A stretch of 64,000 nucleotides of DNA from positions 620,001 to 684,000 of the forward strand of contig MU867060.1 of the NCBI GenBank assembly GCA_033725935.1, in the 5' to 3' direction. Source of the stretch: Cladorrhinum sp. PSN259. Taxonomy: Eukaryota > Ascomycota > Sordariomycetes > Sordariales > Podosporaceae. Shown here piece by piece: positions 48,000-61,226 of this stretch. The notes under the pieces were generated by a model that was given only the letters and a program-made list of their open reading frames with translations, did no database searches and was not told the origin of the DNA. The position numbers and the translations under genes were made by a program. Within the stretch, counting starts at the first letter, position 1; every line of letters begins with the position of its first letter.

Positions 48000-50187
48000 C
48001 GAAGTGGGTGCGTGGAGGGTTTGGGCGCGATTGAAATGAGGCGGATAATCGTAAAAAATAGATGTTGAGAAATGGGAGTAGGTGGGGGGGAGAGGAATTG
48101 TAAAGTTCAAATACCGATATGAAGGAGTGGGAGAGCAGGACACAAGAGCAGCGTGGCAACGGGCTTTAAACGTCACTGAAGGGAGGTTCGTTTAGGGATG
48201 TCCTTACCGACAGACAAGGGTGATTTGCAAGCAGAACCTGGACTATTCCTGTTTTGGGGCTGCGTCTAAGTGACACCGGGAAAAGCAGGTCATTGCTCGC
48301 CAAATCTAGAGAAAAAGCTGCCTTGAAAGCTGTGAGCAATGTATGACCTCGATGTGCACTGATGTTCCTGAGCTGCAGGTCTTGTCGCCAACACGGCCAG
48401 TAATTATATTCAGTAACACAGATATTGAGCGTCGTTGACCGACTTGATGGAGACATCCACAAAGCAAAGACGCCAAGACGCTCGATCCGCTCCAGCACGA
48501 CACCAGATCTCCACAAAGCTTCAATGGATTCGTGGACCTTTGGGGCGGTGTATTACTGTCAACTCAGCTCACTTTGCCTCGCGTATACCGCCGATATCGA
48601 GACATCTCCATCATGGTATGAATCAAGGGAAATTGCTCGAGATGCCGTGAGTCACTGTGCAACATGCCGAGGCGTCTGTCGATATGCCAAGAGGTGTCTG
48701 TCGATATGCCAAGATGCGTCGATGTCATCTGAAAGTTAACAGCTTGGACAAAGTGACATTCTAGCTGCTGTCTGCACATGCAGGTTTCTGCAACATCAAT
48801 AGTCAATGCTGTACAGATATTTTCTAGGATACCATTTCGTTGTTGTTTACTCTTGACACTGTCGTACAGAACTCGTCGAACTCTCAGACATTACCCAGGC
48901 GCCAAAATGCTTGATCACCTTGGCGCTCTTGGCCGTGAAGCTTGAGTGCACCGCTTGAGGCTTGTGTCTTTTACCTCCACTGTTGTTTAAACCTCATGAT
49001 CATTTTGTTTTCTTTGTTACATAGCCGCAATTGTCGCCAAGGGAATCGCCTGTCTAGCAGACGACAGCAGGTATTCACCCGCGGAGGAATAATTGAACAC
49101 GCAAGGTACACTGCAAAATGACGTCATAATTATTATCTGTGGTTCTTTTGGAGAGCAGACGGTGGCAGAGGCCTTTTGTAGTCCGCAGTGTACATTTGTG
49201 ATAATTGACGATCCCACTAATAGCATAAATTGGTTTAGTACGTGGTCACATTTTAAGACAGGCGATCAATATTTCAGGAGTAGTGTAAGCTGCCACTTTC
49301 CGTTATGGCTCAAGTGGCTTGAAGCTCTAGTCCAGATAACTGCTGATGAGTGCTTGCTTCACCCCGCTTGATGCACATGCAAACCATCTCAAACCCAACC
49401 GAAAGCCAATTCGAATGCTAAATCTCCATATGATCTAATTCGCCAAATACGATCAATGCTCAAGTCTATCTGTCAAGTGTCAAAACAATGTAACCACTCG
49501 CGCCAAACCAACACGTTGGTGGAGTGCAACCAGATGCACGACGTTTGCAACAGATGCTCTCGAGATAAACACTGGAGCCATACCAACCTGGAACCGACAG
49601 CACATCCCTCGCTCGAAGTAAACAAACAATCTTCTTCCCTAGGCTCAACTTGACACATATTAATTGCCAGAACAGTCGACCTATTAGACCAACAATGTAG
49701 AAATATTTGATATCCGGTATTTGGTACACACAGATGGTGATATCAGGGCCGTCATGGTACCTCCCATACCACTTCAAAGTCGGTCAACACTTTGACAGGA
49801 ACATCCCCACAAAAGACAGGACATAGTGGATAAAACTTTGTGTTTATAATAACCACTATTCAATTTACTCCTTTTTCTTTTTTTGTTTACAGTGGTGCCG
49901 CGTACATATGTAACTCATTGTTCAGAAAGAAACAGGGAAACCGAAAGATAAAACGTATAATATGAAGCAGAGAAAAAAAAAATGAAAGTAAAGTAAACAG
50001 AGAAAATACGTTCCTTTGAAAGTAAACCAGCAATAAATACCAACACAGATGATGTAACTTAAATAACCACTAGAAAAACACCATCATGTCCTTCCCAACT
50101 CCACGCATTTCATATGTCGACAAAAAATTCTATCCTTCAACATCATCATCTCATATATCCCATTCACTCATACATCCAAATACTTTT
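48000..50187. other. Intergenic region, 2.2 kb, no gene seen
   Basis: This holds the promoter and leader of the exchanger gene (CT-rich near 48000-48180) and the 3' UTR of the PhoD gene. A 19-bp direct repeat with period 22 lies at 48674-48714. Frames of up to 104 codons near 48.4-48.8 kb and 49.5-49.8 kb show no domain. Confidence 0.5.
48674..48714. repeat. 19-bp direct repeat, two copies (period 22)
   Basis: GTCTGTCGATATGCCAAGA occurs at 48674-48692 and again at 48696-48714. A partial third copy (CATGCCGAGG) precedes the pair. Confidence 0.85.
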
Positions 50188-53100
50188 TCAAATACCACCA
50201 ATCGAAGAAGCCTTCGACCTTCCCCTATTCAAACTGAACAACCTCTTCAACCCCCTTCCACCACGCCGTTCCCCTCCCCTCCTTTCATCACCGCCAACAA
50301 CAGTCCCGTCTCGATCTTCATCTTCCTCCCCTTCACTAGCACCCAACTGCTCCTCCAACTGCCCCTGGCTCTGCATCACCCCGCTACCTCCCCCTTCCCG
50401 CTGCATTTGCTGCTCAGCAAGCACATCTTCTCCCTCATACTCATACCACAACCTGGGCACAACCAACCGATAAGGCACAGTCGATCCACCAGGATCCCTG
50501 GGACTAATCTCAACGTTAAACGTCACCTCCAACCCACCCTCGAGATTAACAGCAAACTCCTTGGCGTTTGTTCCTCTCCTCTTCAACTGTTTCAGCGACA
50601 ATCCAGTAGGAACACGAACAAATGGCTTAGGCGAAAGTCTGCCACTATCAACCGACTGCCTGCTGCCATTACCCATATCTTGACTGTACCGGGGAGCACC
50701 ACTCGGTGTGAGAGCCATGCTCATCGACCTCGGCGGAGGGTTGTACTCCCTTTGCTGGGCGCCAGTCTTGACTGAAAAGTAGCCCTCATCGCCCTGAGCG
50801 TATTCCGAGTTGGCCGAGGGAGGGTAGTTGTAATCTCCTCCCAGTCCACCGCGCAGCCCACTGCCTGCGCCGTCTCCTGTGTTATGAGCTCGGGGATCAT
50901 CATAGACTCCGCCATCGTCAGTGTCCGTCTCTGCGCCCCATGTACCATTGATTCCGCCGTCATCAGTCCGACGCTTGCTGCGCCTGCGGAAGAGGCCACT
51001 AATGCGACTGGACACCGAGGAACCTGACATTGTCCGGGTTAACTTGAAACCGGATCTCGTGGATTGCATAGATGGCCGCGCAACTTGCTCCGCAGAGGCA
51101 ACACCCTTATGAGAGTAGCTGTGGAATCCATTATTGGAGATCGGTGGGCGAGAGCGATCTTTCACGCTGTCGGGCCCGCGGAAAGTAGAGGTGCGTGAGC
51201 GACCGGACAGCCTGCGGAAAATACTGGGTTTTCTGCCGGGGGCGCCAGGGGAGGCCACATCGTAGGTCGACTGTGAAGGTGTTTGATCTGGCGTGTGGCC
51301 TGGCACGTATGAACGAATGGTGCACCAGTTACGGTGTGGCAGCAGGTGCTTGTTATTGCGGGGCTTTCCGTCAACGCCGTGGCCAAAAATGGGGATCATA
51401 TCCTCATCTGTCTCCTTGTCGAAATGATGCACCTTGTTGCGTTTGTTGAGAATATCGGCCATCAGATCTGGCGGCGGCGTGTTGACGATCGCCGACGAGA
51501 TGATGTTGGGCATGTACCTGAAGTCCTTGTGCTTCGCCAGACCGAGTTTGGGATTCGAGTAAAACTGTCCAACTGCCGCGAGATGAACATCGCCGCTGAG
51601 AATCGTTACTCTGATGGACTTGTCGGCCGCCAAGTCCTGCAAGTCCTCCACCACGATGCTGCGCTCGCTCTTATGGCTCTTGGCTGTCCAGTGATCATCT
51701 AGGTCATCAAGGACTTCAACACCGCCGTCAAATTTGTTCAGCATACCCTTAAACATGCCCATCTTGCCAAGCGCCTTAACAGGGTCCATGACACGAGAAG
51801 TCAGGATGTTCTCGAGCCAGACAAGTCTGGGGTAGGCAACGGGCACACCCAGCAAAACAAGCAGATGCTCCACCTTGCCCTTGTCAATCTCACCATAGCA
51901 CCGGTCCATGATCTTCTTCCAGGTATCCTCCCGAATAACCTCGTCGCGTGTTCTCTCAGTTCGCGCGTCAACAGCCAGGAGAGCAACCTTGGCACCCAAA
52001 AACATGAACAAGCTGCGGCTCTGCTCGTTGATGTATGGTCCCGGTCTGCAACCAAGAGTCCAGCTGGGCTCCGTTTTCTCAGTTTCAGTCACGACGCTCT
52101 GGTGCTGGAATAGCATGTAGTATTTAAAAGCTACGTTGCCGAGTCCAGAAAACACGGGCGAGTTCATGAAGTGGTGAGGGTATGATCCAAAGCCATCGAT
52201 GATATCGTGATCATCCCACATGTTGACCATAGGAATCTGCGAGTTGGCCATGCCGAACAATCCTTGAGAGAACCACATCGCGTAGCGTTCCAAGTAAAAC
52301 CTCTCTAGCTCATCCTGCATTTCAGGAGTGAACGGTGCGTTGTGCTTGTGCAGGGGATTCTTGATCATCAACCAGTCACCAAACAGTTTGGTCTCCTGCA
52401 TGCAACGGTCGTTGTAAATCTGATCGCCACCACCAATCATAACGTGGAAAGGCTGGCTCTGGTGGACGTTGAGCACGTCGCGCCACATTGGGTCTGGGCC
52501 GCTGAACTGGTTAGAGTCGACACTCATGCTGAATCCATTGCAGCTGGAGAACATGACGTTCATCGCCTGACCCTTGGCTGGAACCCAGAAGCCAGTTGAC
52601 GGGCCACGGTTTATCCGATAGGCAATGCGCTGCTGCTTCTCCTTCAACTCAACCTCGATATTGAACCTCCAGAAAGTGTAGCCACGCTCGGCATGCAGTC
52701 TGAAGCCGCGGATATCCTTGTACTTGCCAGCCTTCTCTCCATCGGTCTCAGCCCGCTTCCTCCGTGCGGCGAACGATCCCGGCAGATCCGTGACGCCTTC
52801 AGGAAGAGGAATCTCTGGTGGACTTCTCGTCTTTTCGAACAGGCCATTGTCGGTTTCATCTCTCGACACGTCCCGGCTCTCCTCCAAATGATCAACAGGC
52901 CTGACGTACAGCGTCTCACCCTTGCGGCCGAGCTTGGGGTGCCCGGCAATTGGGTCAACATACTCGGGTGCCAATGGCTCGTCACCGTGAATCTCTTTTG
53001 GTGGTGGAGGGAGAAGCTCGATTGGCTGAGCAAAAAGTCTAAGCGTCGGGGCGATGTCATAAGATGAATCCCTGTCGGAGGTAACGATCATGATTGAGCC

Positions 53101-55396
53101 TCTCCAGATCTCCCTGTCAGTGGCGGCGCTATTCCGAGCTGAGCGGCCGGGCACACGTTCGTGTCGAATTCCACAATATCTCAACAGGGGACCGCACTTG
53201 AGGAACAGTGGTGGCTTGAATCTTGTGGGAGCTAAACAACACAAACAAGTTAGTGGCCTGAAGTGAGATTGTGAGAAAAGAAAATGACTGTGAGGGCGTT
53301 GTACAAGAGTAAAACACTTGATGGCGTGGGTTTCCATCGCTGCGTATGGAGAAGCAGCCCAGGCTATCTTGGGAATCGTTGGCAGGAGGGGTTTGACCAA
53401 TGGGACCTGGGCTGAAGGGACGCAGCCCATCCCTACGCTTGGTACGTTTCCCATTCCTTGAAGGGGCAAGGCGTTGGGGTCCCTCGCGGAACACCGAACT
53501 TGCTTCAGACAATGAATGAAAGTCGCCGCTTTGAATCGCAGCAATGTTCGGGTAGTAGTAGACCTGTGAGTTAGGGGTATGCGTACCATTTGTGTCATCA
53601 TATTCGCCCGCGAAAGCTTCGGCCCTCTTCGGTCGGCTATTGATACTGCTGGCGCGTGTTCTCTGGTGAGGAGAGTCCCACCAATGGCTAGCACCCCTCT
53701 CTATCGTGGGCGTCACCTCCCCGAGATCAAGCAGTGCGCCAGACAGCGTTCCAATTGTAGCCGTTTGCCACTCGTCAAGATATGGCGTCGGCTTGAAGAT
53801 GCCCTGCCCAGGCTGGTACTTTTCACGTCCACGGTAGATCAGATCAGAGACGTGATGGTCGTCCTCGCTCTCGCTGTCGCTTCGATTATCCCTACGCGCC
53901 CGATGATGGTGGCCCACGTTCAGAGCAGCGACTGGAGCGCCCGTTGCTGTGAGTGCTCCCTTGTATTGGGTCTGTGCCTGCCGAGTTGCCATGGTAGCAA
54001 CTGTATCCGACTGAGCGCGGCCAAGTAACTGATCGGCTTTCCTTTGGCTAGGTGTTTTCTGCAGTTTCGTCGGTTGCTGTTGGTGATACTCATCTTCCAA
54101 TCCTTCTTGAACTGCAGCACGAGCACCTCTATCATCATCAGATTCAGATACTCGGACGGGCCAGGGGTCGTTGGGACGACTATTCTTTTTTAGCTTATTA
54201 TTTCCACTCCTTGGCGGCATACTGATCGATGAAGCATCATTGAGCGATGCTTCCTCGGGGCCGATTGGAAGGGGAATATCGTTTTTGGCAGCTCTTTCAC
54301 GAAAACTGAGATTGCGCTGCGGCATGCCAGAGGTCTGGCCAACAGGGAGCGACACCCGTGAATCAGGGTCTTGGTTTCGAGGTGACTCTTCAGGTGGGTT
54401 TTGCGATAATGGCCCATTCTGTCCGTAAGTTCTTGGCGGTAACCTCGAAGGGGTCACAGGCCCGTCGTTGGATGATACCGATGTAGTTCGCTGTCGGCGC
54501 ACTGATAGACCCGTTGCCGTGGGCTGAGCAGGTGAACTGTTCTCATCTTGGTGAGATATTCCAAGACCTCCAGTATTTTCCCGAGCTGCCCTCTCGGCAG
54601 CCTCAGCGCGAGCCCGCTTATCCTCCTTTGAGATGCTGTCAAGAGTCTGTTCGAGCCTCTGTAGGGGTGAGCGATCGACTGGGACTGGCACTCTAATTCG
54701 TTCGTGATTTGAGGGCCTTCTGGCGCTTCTCTGCAGTGACTGCTCAGCGGCAGATTGTCGGCGCTGACTGGTGTTGGCATTGGCCCTTGGTGCAGCCGAC
54801 TCGGCGCTCGTTCGTCGTGATGGAGGCAATGCCGACTCCTCCAGCGTGTTGCGAGACCTGTCAAGAACCGGAAGGTTCCCCTTCTGGCTGGCCGGGGTGT
54901 CCGCCTTGTAATATTCCTCGGCTTCCATCCTCCTGTTTGCACGGGCAATTGCTGCCGGAGATGGAGATGAGTATGGTTGCGTTGGGCCGCCTGCTGAAGG
55001 TGGATATCTGTAGCTCGACGGAGGAGCACGAGGTACCTCGGGGGCGGCAGGTGGGGGTGGACCAGCAGCAATGGCGTACTCGTCTTGTTCCTCTTCCTGA
55101 TCCTGTTCGAACTCCAAATCCTGATTCCGGCTCCTTCTCTTTCGACGATTTTCAAGAAGCTCCGGCGGATACTGGTTTGTGCCGTACGGCAATGATGGTG
55201 GCCTAGGGGCAAGACCCTGAGCCTGGAAAGTTGAAGCGGTTGGCGAGGCAAAGGGACTCAGAGTGGATTCGGTCGGCGCGTCAGATTTTGTAGTCTGAAC
55301 AGAGGCGCGATGGTTGACATCCAATGACTGGCGGCGATTGGGTGCTGTTTGGTCGGCCTGAGGAGCAGGTAGCTGGCCCCAGTAAGGAGCAGACAT
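50188..55396 (-). CDS. PhoD-like phosphatase domain protein, very large (1711 aa)
   Basis: The exons are 55396-53305 and 53231-50188, 1712 codons with the stop; the intron restores HQVFYSSPTRFKPPLFLK. The first ~620 residues are disordered, rich in Pro, Ser, Arg and Gln, with an Arg/Lys/Glu-rich helix (SISKEDKRARAEAAERAAREN). The metallophosphatase domain (about 700-1330) is of the fungal PhoD type. Its metal or catalytic segments include FHVMIGGGDQIYNDR, MWDDHDIIDGFGSYP and ILSGDVHLAAVGQFYS. The C-terminal third is Ser/Arg-rich and contains KPSIFRRLSGRSR and ISGLFRRRSKRRTDD, before a conserved strand region (EVTFNVEISPRDPGG, YRLVVPRLWYEYEGEDVL). PhoD enzymes hydrolyse phosphodiesters or monoesters. 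No signal peptide is seen, so the domain is probably intracellular. Substrate and partners are unknown. Confidence 0.9.
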
Positions 55397-57809
55397 GTCT
55401 TGACCGTTGGGTTCAATTCAGGGCGAATGCTGGAAGCGCAGAAGTTGCAACGTGATGCAACCTTTTTGGCGGTCGACGTCGCTAGTGTGGTTGCCAGACT
55501 GGTGGTGGGCTGACCACTCTTCAATCACGGTCCAACTTCTTCAATCCAACCACAAGCCATGTGCACCCCAGAATAAGCCAATGTTGTGCAGACACATGCA
55601 CCCTGCACTTTTCAGGCTCAGGCTCTGTCGATTGATGAATGGGGGGTTGCACCAGTTCTTAACTGCTTCTGCAGTAAACCGGCCGAGAGAAGAGGAGGGC
55701 GAGCTCGGGCTGGGATAGGCCTGTCACTGAACTTCACACCGATCGACTGGGCTGGGGAATCTCTTGGGAGTGGACGAGAACCATGGCTTGGCGCGTTAGG
55801 CTGGGGAGAAGCAGGGGATGAGTGGCCGACGGCAGCATGTGCAGGGGTGATCGGCTGCATCAAAGGTCTATCGACAGGGGGTCAGATGGAAGAAAATCGG
55901 GAGGCGGGAGACTCCGCGGCTCTTGACATCTTCAAGCCCGTGGCGGCGGCGTCGAACATGATTTTCAATTGCGAGGTGGTTGGTGTTTGATCGAAGAACA
56001 TTTCCAGGTTTCTCGCATGTTCGGATGACACTGTCTCCAGTGTCTGTTCTCGGTATGTGCAGGTCAGTCAGGTACCTGACGGGGCCCAGAGAATATGCTC
56101 CGGACTAACACTTGGAGTCGGGACCCAACTTCCAATCAGAAGAGAACGGCTGTCAAAGTTCATCCATCCATCCTGCAGCGAGCGAGGAATCGGAACGGTC
56201 GGCGCTCTTGCTCCTGCAGATAAAAGGAAGCACGTACCCGCATACGGCATGGCTTCGACTCGGTATCTGGCATAGGGGGAAAGAAGAAAAGGGTGAAAAG
56301 GGGAACGTCCGCCAAATGACCCAATTGACCCAATTGACCAGAAAATTTCATGTGTTTGTCAATTGGATTGGTTTCATGGGACACCCATGACGGCCCAAGC
56401 GTCGAACTCGGCATTCGAGCCAGTGTCTTCGAGAAGCTGGCCGAGTCTAACGGGCCTTTCTTCTATTCCGCCTTTTGGAGGAAAAAGGCGGAATGGGTTT
56501 GTTTGCTTTTGATCCACCAGCAAGACTCATCTCTGTCCGGTGTTACTGCATTCCCATCAATCCGGCAGTGTCCGGTAGCAAGATTTTCTGTTGCCGGCTT
56601 TGAATCCCTGGTGTGTATGCATCCACACTCGCCACTCCAAAACTTGGTAATGCCAGGCACCAGAGCGAAGATTCCTTTCGACACTTTAGCGGGGTGTGAT
56701 AGGTTTCCAGCTCCTGCTTTATGAACCTCACAGTCTGTCTATCCATAAGCCCTAAAACAATCAATAAGTGGAACATTTCCGGCATATAACGGGCGGGATC
56801 TGGCTATCAACTGTCCAAAAATATCTAGAACTGGGATGATGGTTGAACTTTCAGTATGCACAGTAATACCGTTTCTCAATATATGCGGGTCCTCGTAATA
56901 AACACACATCGCTTGGGACACCCAATTGGACGTTCTATCCGGGCTGCCATCCCGGATGCTGAAGACAAAGGATCACGAAAAAGAGACTTCGCAGCTCATG
57001 TTCTGCGGCTCGACTTTGTTGATGCAGTTTGTCCTCAGGGGCCACAAACAAAGGAATCGGCCTGAATAGACTGTCATTTTATTTTCACCTCTTATCAGGA
57101 ATCGATATATTCATCTTTTCAAATAAGATCAACGGTTTTTTACAAGTCAAAAGTTTTGCGAGTTCAAATTCATACTGTCACCTTGATGGCCTGGACTCAG
57201 CAACCCCACAAAAACACGACAGCTGATTGGGCTGTGGCTTGCAGGAACCCCAGACTTCAGCGTTGCCAAGCCCACAGGTGAAGGGCACGTACCACCTGCA
57301 TCCTCAACTGCGACGTTGGCATTACCAAAGTGCACCCGTGGCCGAGACTCAGGAGTCGTTTTCCAGGCAGGCACTTGCAGTCTTGCCGTAAGACGAAGAA
57401 AGAAGCTGTCGTCAACGAAGAAGGCCAGATCTCCACTCGAGTTTATAACAAAAACACCGGTACCTAGTGGCTGGACTCCAGATTGAATTCGAGTGTCGCT
57501 GAAACACAAGCCCTATTGAAGAAGTTTGTTGCCACTGGCGGTCGTCGGCAGCTTATTCCAGGTCGCATCAATTCCTTCGTTTCGCAACCCTGTTACAGAA
57601 CGCGCGGCACTTGCTGGCCAACTCCCATTCTCTCGATCAATCCGAAAACATAACACACAACCGTCTTGCACGACCTAACCTAATAACCAAGATCTGCATG
57701 TTCTCCCGCTAGCTTCGCGCCCGAGTTGACATCGACATCGACGTTGATAGATAGCACGCCAACTCGATATCCACCACGAGGCGCCTCGAGCCCTCAACAT
57801 TACACCACG
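55397..57809. promoter_or_regulatory. Divergent intergenic region PhoD gene / KEX2, 2.4 kb
   Basis: The region separates the two divergent starts. At about 56312-56340 the unit GACCCAATT is repeated in tandem (ACCCAATTG three times) and an inverted copy (TCAATTGGAT) follows at about 56358. The last ~150 bp before KEX2 are CA/CG-rich leader. The open frame of KEX2 reaches back to 57726 but without an ATG. No gene is seen in the rest. Confidence 0.45.
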
Positions 57810-60463
57810 ATGAAGGCTTGGTCAGCAGCAGCCCTATTGGGCCTTGCCGCCATCACGAACGCATCCAACATTCTTCCCCGAAACTACGACGCAAATGATT
57901 ATTATGTTCTGCATCTCGACGCCGAGACATCGCCTGTCGAGGTAGCCAGGAGCTTGGGACTGTCTCACGAGGGCCCACTCGGTCAACTCAAAGACCACCA
58001 TATATTTGCTGCAAGGAAAGCGGAACATGATATTGTCAAAAGGGAATTGACAGAAAGGCGACGAAGGAAAAGATCGATAGCGCTCGAAGAACGCCATCCC
58101 TTGGATGGTGTCCTCTTTTCCGAAAAGCAAAAGTTGCGGAAGCCTTGGGAGAAGCGCACCCTTCCCGCACGACCGGGTCCGCTCCCTCTCTCAAAGAAAG
58201 ACGAGGTCGGAATTGACTCGGCTATACAACAGCAGGCAGAGGTCGCACAAGTTTTGGGGATCAAAGACCCCATATTTAACGAGCAGTGGCATTTGTTCAA
58301 CACGGTTCAACTCGGCCACGACGTCAACGTTACGGGTGTGTGGTTGGAGGGAATCACTGGGAAGAATGCGACGGTCGCCATAGTCGACGACGGCCTGGAC
58401 ATGTACAGTGACGACCTCAAGAACAACTATTACGCAGCCGGGTCCTATGACTTCAACGATAAGACCGAGGAGCCAAAGCCTCGTTTGTCTGATGATCGGC
58501 ACGGAACACGATGCGCTGGTGAAGTTGCGGCTGGAAAAAACAATGTTTGCGGTGTGGGGGTAGCATACGATGCCAGGATTTCGGCGCAACGTATTCTGTC
58601 CAAGTTGATTTCGGACGCCGACGAAGCAGTTGCTATGAACTACGACTTTGATCACAACCAGATCTACTCATGCTCGTGGGGGCCACCCGATGATGGTAAA
58701 AGCATGGATGCCCCTGGCCTTCTCATCAAGCGCGCCATGCTGAACGGCGTTCAGAACGGCCGCAAGGGTCTGGGATCCATCTATGTGTTTGCCAGCGGCA
58801 ATGGTGCCATGCAAGATGATAACTGCAACTTTGATGGCTACACCAACAGCATCTACAGCATTACGGTGGGCGCCATCGACAGGAAGGGCCAACATCCGTA
58901 CTACTCCGAGAAGTGCTCGGCTGGGCTGGTTGTTACATATTCCAGCGGTAGTGGCGATTCGATTCACACCACAGATGTTGGACAGAACACGTGCACGAGT
59001 AACCATGGGGGAACTTCCGCCGCCGCACCTCTTGCGGCTGGCATCTTTGCTCTAGCACTCGGAGTGCGGCCAGATCTCACCTGGCGAGATATGCAGTATA
59101 TTGCTATGGACACCGCTGTTCCCGTCAATGAGGATGATGGCGATTGGCAGAACACAGCCATCGGCAAGAGGTTCAGTCACACTTACGGCTACGGAAAGAT
59201 TGATAGCTGGGCTATCGTCCAGGCCGCCAAGACGTGGAAGAACGTAAAGCCACAGTCTTGGTTCTACTCTCCGTGGATTCACGTTAACCAACCTATTCCT
59301 CAGGGAGACAAAGGTATTGCTGTTGGGTTCGAGGTCACGCAAGATATGCTTAATGAAGCCAATCTCGAGCGCTTGGAGCACGTCACCGTCACCATGAATC
59401 TGAAACATGCTCGTCGTGGTGAGGTTAGTGTCGATCTCATCAGTCCCAGCAAGGTGGTCAGCCATCTCTCTGTTCCTCGCAAGCTCGACGACTCGACCGA
59501 GGGTTACGATGACTGGACTTTCATGAGTGTAGCTCACTGGTAGGCCTTCTCCCCCCTCCTCTCCATATATATGTGCGTTTGCTAACATTTTTCAGGGGCG
59601 AATCGGGTGTAGGTACCTGGACTATCATCGTCAAGGACACGGCCGTCAATAGCAACGCCGGCACCTTCACCGACTGGCACCTTAAGCTGTGGGGCGAGGC
59701 TCGTGATGCATCCAAGGCCAAGCTCCTCCCAATGCCAACGGAAGAGGACGACAACGATCACGCCAACATCGCGACCACCTCCATCCCTGCCGCTACTACC
59801 ACTGTTGGACCTGCTCCCACTAATGCTAAACCGGACGTCTCACCGACTGATGTGCCTAATCGCCCTACGAAGCCAACTGGATCTGCTGCGCCTTCTACAG
59901 GGTCTGATACTCAGGAGGCGGAACCTGCTGAGTCAGAGGGACGTCCGAGCACTTGGTTACCTAGCTTTTTGCCTACACTTGGAGTTTCAGCTGCTACGCA
60001 GGTGTGGATTTATGGGTCGCTGGTGCTGATTGTTCTTTTCTGCTCTGGTCTGGGTGTTTATCTTTACCTTGCAAGACGACAGAGACTCCGAAATAACCCG
60101 AGGAATGATTACGAATTTGAGTTACTGGATGAGGAGGAAGGTGAAGGGTTGGCTGGTGCTGGTGCCGGTGGTGAGAAGAGAGGGTTAGCGGGTGCCAAGA
60201 AGACGAGAGGTGGCGAGTTGTATGATGCTTTTGCGGGCGGCAGTGATGATGAGGATGATTTTGAGCAAGGCGTGACTAGGGGGTATAGGGATCAGCCTAC
60301 TGGCAGTGGAAGTGGGACTGGGTCGAGTCCTGATAGGGGGATCTCGGAGAAGGGAGTAGTGAGGAGAGATAGCGAAGATGGGCAGCTGGATCATCATGTC
60401 ATTGGGGATAGTGACGATAGTGATGATGAGGCTGAGGGAGAGAGGTTGGTTAGAGGGCGGTGA
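57810..60463 (+). CDS. KEX2: Kexin, Golgi proprotein convertase Kex2 (865 aa)
   Basis: Kexin cleaves secretory precursors after dibasic sites in the late Golgi. The exons are 57810-59539 and 59596-60463; the ATG before KAWSAAALLG is the first in frame. Residues 1-18 form a signal peptide. The propeptide carries RRRRKR at 83-88 and probably ends at KR116. The subtilisin-like catalytic residues are D193 (AIVDDGLD), H231 (DDRHGTRCAGE), the oxyanion N331 (FASGNGA) and S403 (GGTSAAAP). A P domain follows (QSWFYSPWI to GTFTDWHLKLWG, to about 610). A Ser/Thr-rich stalk leads to a membrane helix at about 713-735. The cytosolic tail contains DYEFELL with Tyr749, similar to the Tyr-based Golgi-retention signal of yeast Kex2, and ends in acidic clusters. 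All parts of an active enzyme are present. Confidence 0.96.
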
Positions 60464-61164
60464 TGCATAAAAAGGGAATGATGCATTGTGGGTGTGGCTG
60501 AAACGGTTGATAGACTGGCGATAGTGAGGATAGGACGGCTTGATACGCTTCTTGTTACACCGCTGTGGTTTTTACGGGACTCTTGGTATTGGTATCGATC
60601 ATTGCTACATTTTATGGGCGTTGTGTCCTGCTTCGTATATGCGTGTGTCTTGGGTAAGGGTTGATGGCATGTAAGTTCTAGTTGGAGGTTGTTGGATACT
60701 AGATGGGGAGTTCCATTTCTTTTGGGTTAACGGTAAGCATATATTTGGTTGCTAAAATCCAAGGCCGTATGGGATCGGATATAGGGATAACAATTAATCG
60801 AATTTTTTTGGGGGGCGAGCTTCCTTCCACGTAATGATTGGTATGCAATTACGGGTTAGTTGCCATTGTGGCGTTGGTCAAACTCTCTTATTCTTCGGGC
60901 TTCAGAGGGGGTGGTTGTGAGTGAGATGCAAGGGTTATGTACTGTACTTTTCTGAAGGCTTGCTTGGTTTGGAACTAACACTGAAAGCTGCTGAGACACG
61001 GGGGGATTCCATCGAGGTTGTGTCATTGATAATGAGTCCATTCACGGCCAATTTTGTTCTTTCTCTTCCTTTTTGCTTTCTCTCTCTCTCTCTCTCCCAC
61101 TCTCCGAATAAGCCAGTGCAAACCTTTTTTAAAACCCAGAAAGAAGATTATTCTCAATACTCGC

Positions 61165-61226
<62 letters not shown>

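Noticed and set aside
57147..57509. 120-codon minus-strand frame upstream of KEX2
   Set aside because: No domain and it overlaps plus-strand leader sequence; it is most likely a chance frame in the divergent promoter region.
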